This document shows positions 19,354 through 24,524 of a DNA stretch of 24,524 nucleotides, in pieces. Numbering within the stretch: the first letter of the stretch is position 1; every line of letters begins with the position of its first letter. The translations under genes were made by a program, and so were the position numbers. The stretch spans positions 4,182-28,705 of IMG/VR virus record IMGVR_UViG_3300029787_000239; one strand, written 5' to 3'. The notes below the pieces were generated by a model. It searched no databases. It was not told the origin of the DNA and was given only the letters and a program-made list of their open reading frames with translations. The stretch is from a virus.

Positions 19354-21839
19354 TCAAAAAACCTCCCTAGTGTTACTTTCTTTTCATGTGTCCATCCCAC
19401 GCATTGTAGCACGTTTTTGAGTGGTTCTAGAAAACTCTTCTCAAATTGTAACTGATAATCAACATATTTGTCAAGGTTCATCTCTGGTGGGATAGTGCTA
19501 AAAAAGGACACACAATTCTCATGTAATGGATTGGGTGTCTTTAAGTAGATGAACTTGATCTTTTCTCCCTCTTGAATGTACGGATACTTATGTTCTAATT
19601 TGTTTTTCTTAACAAAATTATTGTAGAGTAATGCACCCCTTACGTGGATGGGTGTTCCTTTGCAATAGATGTCAGTTCTGCTGCGGTATTTTTCAAGGTT
19701 GTTGACCCCTCTGGGGAAGGCAACTCCTTCTTGACCTTGCTCTCTTGTCTCTGTTCTGACTGCATTGACAAAAGAGATAAGCTCATCATTTGTTTTGCCG
19801 ATAATGATCTTAAAAGCTGCATATAACTTGTCCCTAAAATATTGAGGTGTTGAAGACCTCGCTGTTTCTAGACCCATGATTTTCATCTTGGGTTCTTTAT
19901 ATCTGACTCCTTCAGAGTCCCACACATTTAATATGTATCTCTTCTTGGCAGTCCATATTCCACGATCTGCAATATTTTCACGTTTCATGATCATTTTTTG
20001 ATCATATGCATTAACATACGTTGCCAGTTCTTCATACGATGCGTTAATGAACGGTTCCAATTTATCTTTACAGACCTTGTCAAGTAACTCAACAATTTTA
20101 TTCTTATCGTCAGACTTATTACTAAAAAATTTATCAACAACAGGTCCGAGATTAAGATATATTGAGTCGGTGTCGGATGCAATGACATAATCTACCTTGT
20201 CTGTCGTGAGCAGTTTATTTAGATAAGCATTCATCTTGTTTTCTATCCAACGTATAGAAACTTGTCCTGATAAAGTGATTGCTTCAGCATTTGCAAGACG
20301 ATAATATCTAAAATGTTCGTTACCAATAGCACCATAAGCACTGTTTAAAGAGATCTTCTTTGCCATCTGTATATTATTACATCTAGAAATCTCATTCATT
20401 AGTTCAACAGTAGGAGTTTTTTCATACTGTTGTTTTGCCTTGATCATTTTCTTTTTAAAGATGACTCTAGAATCATACATCTTCTGCATCATCAATGGTA
20501 AGAACCCATGCTTATCCTTTCTGTACTGTGCTCCATTAGCACATGTAGCAAACTCAGGGTCTAGTTCTATCTTTTTGTTTAAGATCCCTTCAACACTCGC
20601 ACTGGCATGTCTAGTCTCCTGTAAGGTTTCTGGACTGATATTGTACTGCATAATAAGATGAGGATACAGACTGTTGAGGTCAAAATTAACCACCCAATCA
20701 TAGCGTCCTGTTTTCGGTTCTTTAACATAAGCACCTGCATACTTTTCTTCTTTAGTTGCTGCTCTCTTAGGAGGAATAGCAATATTACGTTTGTTTAATT
20801 CGCAATAAATGTAGTTGTCCCACATTCTTACCTGTGAAAATACATCTTCATAATTAACCTTAGCATCATATGCCATAGTAAATGCTAGGTCAAGTAGTTT
20901 CATCTTATTATCAAGTTTATCTACCAACCTAACGTCATGGATGTTATACTCAATAAACTTTTGCCAATCTTTTTCATAGAACTCTTTGAATGTATCAAAC
21001 TCAGAGTGATCTAACTTTCTCTCTCCAAGTTCAACCATACAGATGTGATCAAGGCGATAGCTTTCTTGGTTTGTATAAGTAAATTTCCTGTATAATTCAA
21101 GGTAATCCAACGTAGAAATTCCTGGTAGATCGTAGGCGATTTGTCTACGTCCTTTGATAAAAATTTCTCTAGAAGATATAAGCTTCCACGGGCTAAGGGT
21201 CTTAGCAGCCTTCTCACCGAGTATCCTATCAATACGGCGAGCGATATAGGGAATATCAAAAAGCTGTACGTTCCAACCCGTAACAACATCAGGGTAATTC
21301 TCATTCCAAAATTCCAGAAATGCAGATAACATAGACTCTTCAGTTCTAAAGTGCATATAATCTACTTCAGAATCTTTATTGTCAAATGGTCTAGCACCAA
21401 AGACAATGATACGACCAGTATAAGAGTCTTTAATACTGATCGCTAGTATTTCTTGATCTGCTAATTCTATGTTGGGGAACCCATTCTCAGCAGCAGTTTC
21501 AATATCTATATTAAAGATACGAATTTTTGAAGTATCATATCTGATCTCATCCTCTGGATGTTGTTCCACAATATACTGATAAAGATACCTAGTATTACCA
21601 TAGATATCAAAGTCATCAACCTCTCTGTATTTCTTAATAAATTCTTTAGCATCGTTTATAGACCCTAATTTTAGGGGTTCAACACAATCACCTTCAAGAG
21701 TTTTCCAATCAGAATAATTTTTACTGGCAACATAAAGTGTAGGGTTAAAAGAAACCCTATAGGAAAAAGGAGAACCGCCTTCGTACCCTCGTACTAAAAG
21801 GCGGTTACCTGCCTGTTCAACATTAGTGTAAAACTTCAT
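19350..21839 (-). CDS. 43: DNA polymerase gp43 (family B)
   Basis: The replicative polymerase with 3'-5' exonuclease, complete in one frame of 829 residues. Exonuclease motifs are FNIDIETA (Asp112/Glu114, the same numbers as T4), FDIPYIARR (Asp195) and YNIHD (298-302). Polymerase motifs are DLNSLYP (387-393), KISLNSAYG (495-503) and ASDTDSIY (554-561), in the normal order. The C-terminal VTLGRFFE is a plausible sliding-clamp-binding tail. The start overlaps the preceding 94-aa gene by 4 nt. I see no intron, intein or split, which some T4-like phages show in this gene. Confidence 0.98.
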   Translation of the reverse strand: MKFYTNVEQAGNRLLVRGYEGGSPFSYRVSFNPTLYVASKNYSDWKTLEGDCVEPLKLGSINDAKEFIKKYREVDDFDIYGNTRYLYQYIVEQHPEDEIRYDTSKIRIFNIDIETAAENGFPNIELADQEILAISIKDSYTGRIIVFGARPFDNKDSEVDYMHFRTEESMLSAFLEFWNENYPDVVTGWNVQLFDIPYIARRIDRILGEKAAKTLSPWKLISSREIFIKGRRQIAYDLPGISTLDYLELYRKFTYTNQESYRLDHICMVELGERKLDHSEFDTFKEFYEKDWQKFIEYNIHDVRLVDKLDNKMKLLDLAFTMAYDAKVNYEDVFSQVRMWDNYIYCELNKRNIAIPPKRAATKEEKYAGAYVKEPKTGRYDWVVNFDLNSLYPHLIMQYNISPETLQETRHASASVEGILNKKIELDPEFATCANGAQYRKDKHGFLPLMMQKMYDSRVIFKKKMIKAKQQYEKTPTVELMNEISRCNNIQMAKKISLNSAYGAIGNEHFRYYRLANAEAITLSGQVSIRWIENKMNAYLNKLLTTDKVDYVIASDTDSIYLNLGPVVDKFFSNKSDDKNKIVELLDKVCKDKLEPFINASYEELATYVNAYDQKMIMKRENIADRGIWTAKKRYILNVWDSEGVRYKEPKMKIMGLETARSSTPQYFRDKLYAAFKIIIGKTNDELISFVNAVRTETREQGQEGVAFPRGVNNLEKYRSRTDIYCKGTPIHVRGALLYNNFVKKNKLEHKYPYIQEGEKIKFIYLKTPNPLHENCVSFFSTIPPEMNLDKYVDYQLQFEKSFLEPLKNVLQCVGWTHEKKVTLGRFFE

Positions 21840-22120
21840 TCTGTAAGTATTTCAGGCTCAATTGGTTTGTAACTATAATAACTGGCAAGTAAATCTTTGC
21901 CTGGTTCCATAAAGGTTAGTATATCAGAAGATCTGATAACTATCTCTTTTGTGTCAGCAAATGGTATCCAATCTGTAACAGTTGTTCCATTAATTGCCAA
22001 CGGTTCTATGAGGATACAATCTGGATCACCAAATTCTACTCCCTCAATTTCCTCAACCTTGGCTAGCAACCACTGGTCCTTCAGTAGCAGCACTTGTAGG
22101 TTCTTGGGTTGGTTCTCCAT
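21836..22120 (-). CDS. Conserved marine-phage protein upstream of gp43, 94 aa
   Basis: A small beta-rich protein of a pattern I recall from cyanophage genomes: a hydrophobic strand (LQVLLLKDQWLLAKVEEIEG), the motif GDPDCILIEPLAI, then DWIPF, EIVIRSSDILTFMEP and a C-terminal LLASYY. The layout of short strands with a DP-x-x-I/L turn resembles Sm-like or SH3-type barrels, but no sequence signature of Hfq is present. Its start lies inside the previous gene (68-nt overlap in another frame). Its stop overlaps gp43 by 4 nt, suggesting translational coupling to the polymerase. Function unknown. Confidence 0.72.
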   Translation of the reverse strand: MENQPKNLQVLLLKDQWLLAKVEEIEGVEFGDPDCILIEPLAINGTTVTDWIPFADTKEIVIRSSDILTFMEPGKDLLASYYSYKPIEPEILTE

Positions 22121-22505
22121 CTGTAGTTCCTAAAATATCTTTTCCGTTGTTTGGTAAGAAGGACAAATCAATATTTGCTTCTGCTAATTTGCCAACATAG
22201 TTCTGTAAAATGTCATCAGCAGGTGGCATTGCTGCGATAACAGAAGTAGGATTAATCCTATGATCTTCAAATGGAGTATAAGGATTCCATCTACGATAAG
22301 TTACATTGAATTGTCCCTCTTCTCCTTCTGTTAAGGACAATGATAATGGATATAAAAGTTGATATGCAACAAATTTTTGTTCTCCATCAACCTCTTCTCT
22401 TATTTGTCCAAAATTACATATAATATGTTCACCTGTAATAACATGAACTACACGAATGTTATGTTCAATCTGTGTAGGTGTTTCTTGTTGAGGTGTCTCA
22501 GTCAT
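22053..22505 (-). CDS. Conserved marine-phage protein, first gene of gp43 unit, 150 aa
   Basis: The start is taken at ATG 22505 (MTETPQQETP), because the promoter proposed just upstream starts RNA near 22520; a longer reading from 22565 would begin before the transcript. The core reads NIRVVHVITGEHIICNFGQI, then YQLLYPLSLSL, then FNVTYRRWNPYTPFEDHRIN and SVIAAMPPADDILQNYV. The strand pattern resembles that of the 94-aa protein downstream (first strand, G-x-x-I/L, a proline turn, a strand with I, then a helix ending in Y-V/Y). The C-terminal 30 residues are Thr/Glu/Pro-rich and probably disordered. Function unknown. Confidence 0.7.
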   Translation of the reverse strand: MTETPQQETPTQIEHNIRVVHVITGEHIICNFGQIREEVDGEQKFVAYQLLYPLSLSLTEGEEGQFNVTYRRWNPYTPFEDHRINPTSVIAAMPPADDILQNYVGKLAEANIDLSFLPNNGKDILGTTDGEPTQEPTSAATEGPVVASQG

Positions 22506-22526
22506 ATCTAAATTCTCTTTTCTAAA

Positions 22527-22555
22527 ATTATAGCAATAAAAAGGGAGGATGTCAA
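22527..22555 (-). promoter_or_regulatory. Consensus sigma-70 promoter for gp43 unit, nested in terminator
   Basis: The minus strand carries an exact TTGACA (22555-22550), a 17-bp spacer and an exact TATAAT (22532-22527). The -35 box lies in the loop and start of the 3' arm of the terminator hairpin, and the T-tract forms part of the spacer. Transcription would start near 22520, 15 bases before the ATG. Confidence 0.85.
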
Positions 22556-22563
22556 GTCCTCCC
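22535..22563 (-). terminator. Rho-independent terminator after hsp20
   Basis: Minus-strand GGGAGGA (22563-22557), a 7-nt loop CTTGACA, TCCTCCC (22549-22543) and then TTTTTATT. A perfect 7-bp GC-rich stem with a T-run, 8 bases after the hsp20 stop. Confidence 0.88.
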
Positions 22564-22570
22564 ATATATT

Positions 22571-23014
22571 TTATTTAGATCCTTCCAGAGATTCCTTTTT
22601 CTCTGAAAACCAGATCCTTTTCTTTTTCTCTTCTGGTACAAATTTTTCTAGTACCACTGTAAGTAATCCATCTTTATAATCTACAGACTCAACTTCAACA
22701 TCATCTCCTAATTGCCAATTCTTACTGAAAGATCTAGTAGCAATTCCTTTATGAGAATATACTTTATCTACTTCTGTATCTGGTGATGCTGATACTGTTA
22801 GTACTCCTTCTTCTGTTGAGACTTCAATATCTTTTCTTGAAAATCCAGCAAGAGCGACTTCCAGAATGGTTCTGTTATTAGATCCTGTAGCAATGTTGTA
22901 AGGTGGGTAATTTGTTCCACCTGCTGATAAAGCTTGTAGTCTGGTGAGTCTTTTGATATCATTTTCAAATCCTAACATGTATGGGGTATAGGTTTCCCAG
23001 TCAAATGTGACCAT
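22571..23014 (-). CDS. hsp20: Small heat shock protein Hsp20
   Basis: An alpha-crystallin-type chaperone; hsp20 is a hallmark gene of cyanophage T4-like genomes. Residues 48-135 form the alpha-crystallin domain, with NRTILEVALAGFSRKDIEVS, EEGVLTVSA, the SFSKNWQL strand and the signature YKDGLLTVVL. A short C-terminal tail contains KRIWF in the place of the I-x-I motif. The protein has 147 residues, the usual size. A strong ribosome site (AGGAGG, 9 bases before the ATG) and a TTTAAATA box upstream suggest abundant expression. Its transcript ends at the terminator directly after it, so it may be independently controlled. It probably protects phage or host proteins during infection; that is inferred. 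Confidence 0.95.
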   Translation of the reverse strand: MVTFDWETYTPYMLGFENDIKRLTRLQALSAGGTNYPPYNIATGSNNRTILEVALAGFSRKDIEVSTEEGVLTVSASPDTEVDKVYSHKGIATRSFSKNWQLGDDVEVESVDYKDGLLTVVLEKFVPEEKKKRIWFSEKKESLEGSK

Positions 23015-23072
23015 TTTTGTGTCCTCCTAAAAGCGACGTGTAGTTTATGTGACCCTAAAGGCATCACACTAC

Positions 23073-23080
23073 TATTTAAA
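23073..23080 (-). promoter_or_regulatory. Possible late-promoter-like box TTTAAATA for hsp20
   Basis: TTTAAATA on the minus strand, one base from TATAAATA, about 59 bases before the hsp20 ATG and overlapping the stop of the upstream gene. A weak match; the 61-base gap 23015-23075 contains no other clear signal. Confidence 0.35.
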
Positions 23081-23756
23081 CATGATCCATACGTTTTGCC
23101 AACGTAATAATTTTCTGGAGTACCGAAGAATCATTACGGTTATTGCTAATATAATCTATGGTATGTTCTGTAAACATATCAAATGCTAGTGAGAACCGTA
23201 CATGTCCTGTAGTATTAGGATCAACTTTATGTTCTAACCAAGAGGGAAACAAAGATATATTACCTAATTTATTTTTTACTTTCCAGTAATCAAAATACCA
23301 TCCTAAGTATGGAAAAAAATAATCAGTTGAAGTATTTAAATCGGACAAAGAAATGTTACCACTTAGATAAGTATTTTCATGAAACGCATGTGAATGATGA
23401 TCTATACCTTCATCGGCATTTAATGTTACACCCCACCCACGAATCCATAATTTATCTTTTGATAATGGTTCTTCTTTTAATTCTACCATGTAATCTGTAT
23501 ATACTTGATAGATTCTATCTGAAAGAAGACCAATTACAAAATCAGTCATAGAGAATATATTATATTCTATCCAATTATCTCTAGAAAATTTATATTGTTC
23601 ACATAATTTAATTAAATCTTTTGTAATTGAATTACCACAGTTATCAATATAAACTGGTACATCAAAAGATGGAGCGAAAGGTGTGTTAGCATCCCAACTC
23701 GTCCATCTATACATTTTTGGATTATCATAATGAACCCTAGTAGGGTGATTTTCCAT
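23076..23756 (-). CDS. 2OG-Fe(II) oxygenase-like protein, 226 aa
   Basis: A cupin-like dioxygenase of the family found widely in marine phages. The iron ligands are suggested by HHSHAFHENTYLSGN (His121 and His123 as the H-x-H/D pair), followed by FPSWLEHKV with the distal His176. Arg187 in HVRFSLAFD is placed to bind 2-oxoglutarate. The H-x-H rather than H-x-D form is seen in this phage subfamily. The substrate is unknown; protein or nucleic acid hydroxylation has been suggested for such genes. The start overlaps the regA stop by one base. Confidence 0.82.
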   Translation of the reverse strand: MENHPTRVHYDNPKMYRWTSWDANTPFAPSFDVPVYIDNCGNSITKDLIKLCEQYKFSRDNWIEYNIFSMTDFVIGLLSDRIYQVYTDYMVELKEEPLSKDKLWIRGWGVTLNADEGIDHHSHAFHENTYLSGNISLSDLNTSTDYFFPYLGWYFDYWKVKNKLGNISLFPSWLEHKVDPNTTGHVRFSLAFDMFTEHTIDYISNNRNDSSVLQKIITLAKRMDHV

Positions 23757-24178
23757 TAATCCTCTTGCTTTTTCCTACCAATATTATACTTGCTTTCTAG
23801 CGTCCAGTCACCTTTATCTTTAAAACTTAACACTTTGATTTGATTTAATGGAGCAAGATCTTCTACTTGACTCTCATTAACAATACCAATCAATCCCCAA
23901 TCAGATAACAATTTTGCTATCCTATTTCTTCTTTGAAGATCATTACTAGAAAAATTAGTATTCTTACCATCCAATGCAAATAATTCTTTGAAGTGTACGA
24001 TATAATACTTACCTTGCTTGTGAAGTATATGACAAGATTGATATATCTTTTTCTCTTTTCTAGAAGCAACTCCTATTCTAGTTAATGTCTCTCGTACTTT
24101 AAGAAAATCATCTGGTTCACTTAGAGTTACCTCTACCATGTCAGATTGTTTCCAAGAAACCTCAATCTCGCTTGCCAT
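23756..24178 (-). CDS. regA: RegA translational repressor
   Basis: An RNA-binding protein that represses translation of early phage mRNAs by binding near their start codons. The middle DDFLKVRETLTRIGVASRKE, IYQSCHILHKQGKYYIVHFK and NRIAKLLSDWGLI match T4 RegA closely in pattern. It has 140 residues, against 122 in T4, with a C-terminal basic extension (LESKYNIGRKKQED). I start at ATG 24178 because AAAGGTGG lies just before it; a GTG at 24187 is in frame but poorly placed. The start lies inside the end of gp62 (17-nt overlap). Likely targets in this window would be the early genes for gp43, gp61 and nrdA; this is not shown by sequence. Confidence 0.95.
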   Translation of the reverse strand: MASEIEVSWKQSDMVEVTLSEPDDFLKVRETLTRIGVASRKEKKIYQSCHILHKQGKYYIVHFKELFALDGKNTNFSSNDLQRRNRIAKLLSDWGLIGIVNESQVEDLAPLNQIKVLSFKDKGDWTLESKYNIGRKKQED

Positions 24179-24524
24179 TGTTACCACCTTTTCTCAATAG
24201 ATATGATATTTTATCTAGTTGATCCTTGGTGAGAATCCTGAGTGCTTGGAGAGCTTTATCATCATTATAACCATAATACTCTTTAACTATATCAAGATAA
24301 TCAATAGAATCTTTCCTAGCCCAAGGAGAAAATCTTTTCCTTGGTTTAACACTATTTAGAAAAAAGTCATATTGCATCTTGTTAGGTAGATGCGAGTTCT
24401 TATTCATTTCATTAGCATACAACACAGTGTCAGTGAAGGATGATAAACATCTATTCACTACATACGCAGGATACTTTCTAACAGCATTTGGATCATCATC
24501 TAATATATTCTTTTTGGATTGATT
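24162..24524 (-). CDS. 62: Clamp loader small subunit gp62 (partial, cut by right edge)
   Basis: The frame is open from the right edge of the window to a TGA at 24162. A GTG at 24458 is in frame, but the upstream codons (reading LDDDPNAVRKYPAYVVNR) continue the protein, so the true start is outside. The sequence YVVNRCLSSFTDTVLYANEM, then QYDFFLNSVKPRKRFSPW and a C-terminal EYYGYNDDKALQALRIL region match marine T4-like gp62. Gp62 works with gp44 to load the gp45 sliding clamp; those genes presumably lie to the right. It overlaps regA by 17 nt. Confidence 0.88.
   Translation of the reverse strand, partial: NQSKKNILDDDPNAVRKYPAYVVNRCLSSFTDTVLYANEMNKNSHLPNKMQYDFFLNSVKPRKRFSPWARKDSIDYLDIVKEYYGYNDDKALQALRILTKDQLDKISYLLRKGGNNGKRD

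Noticed and set aside
19465-19475. TTGACA before the 59-aa gene as a further early promoter
   Set aside because: No -10 box resembling TATAAT occurs at 16-18 bp spacing; other isolated TTGACA copies (for example near 7396, 8025, 12270, 16710 and 20085) were dropped for the same reason.
19350-21839. Intein, intron or split in gp43
   Set aside because: All exonuclease and polymerase motifs occur in order in one 829-residue frame with normal spacing.
22506-22565. Longer N-terminus (20 residues more) for the 150-aa protein
   Set aside because: Its start lies in the terminator stem and before the promoter's predicted RNA start at 22520, so it could not be translated from that RNA.

Overview
The window is a piece of a T4-like marine myovirus genome, most likely a phage of picocyanobacteria (Prochlorococcus/Synechococcus) or possibly of another abundant low-GC marine bacterium. 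It carries T4 core replication genes (gp62, regA, gp43, uvsX, gp41, gp61) and nrdA/nrdB together with genes typical of marine T4-like phages: a small transaldolase (talC), hsp20, a MazG-like protein, a 2OG-Fe(II) oxygenase, a glutaredoxin, a SegE-like GIY-YIG endonuclease and modular tail fibres. No photosystem gene, tRNA, IS element or CRISPR array is visible. Every gene I accept lies on the minus strand, mostly with start/stop overlaps of 1-20 nt, so the text below runs from high to low coordinates.

Replication block (24524-16400): the end of the clamp-loader small subunit gp62 (cut by the window edge), regA, a 2OG oxygenase and hsp20. A rho-independent terminator follows hsp20, and a consensus sigma-70 promoter is built into it. 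This promoter drives two small conserved proteins, then gp43, a 59-aa gene, uvsX, gp41 and the MazG-like gene.

Uncharacterised late cassette (16398-11206): a TCTAAATA box and a hairpin precede a 437-aa protein with a possible nuclease-like motif, a 401-aa protein with a DNA/RNA-ligase-like KxDG motif, and a nucleotidyltransferase. Small basic or cysteine-containing proteins follow; three of them begin with a peptide resembling the T4 capsid-targeting sequence. This is the least explained part of the window.

Structural and mixed block (11210-8869): an Ig-like virion protein, two conserved marine-phage proteins and a coiled-coil protein with one membrane segment.

Second early unit (8919-4126): a sigma-70-like promoter inside the preceding gene, then the gp61 primase, nrdA, nrdB and an 87-aa protein.

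Metabolic operon (4130-1808): a T4-type late promoter, a GIY-YIG endonuclease, a zinc-ribbon protein, a 70-aa protein, talC, glutaredoxin, a Phd-like 50-aa protein and a 101-aa protein.

Tail-fibre block (1805-1): two fibre genes, each with a late promoter box; the second runs off the left edge.

Taken together, the early units provide the replisome, recombination and dNTP supply. TalC and glutaredoxin plausibly feed ribose phosphates/NADPH and electrons into NrdAB, and the late boxes (TATAAATA and near variants) mark the switch to virion genes. All identifications come from reading motifs and remembered family features; no database search was run.
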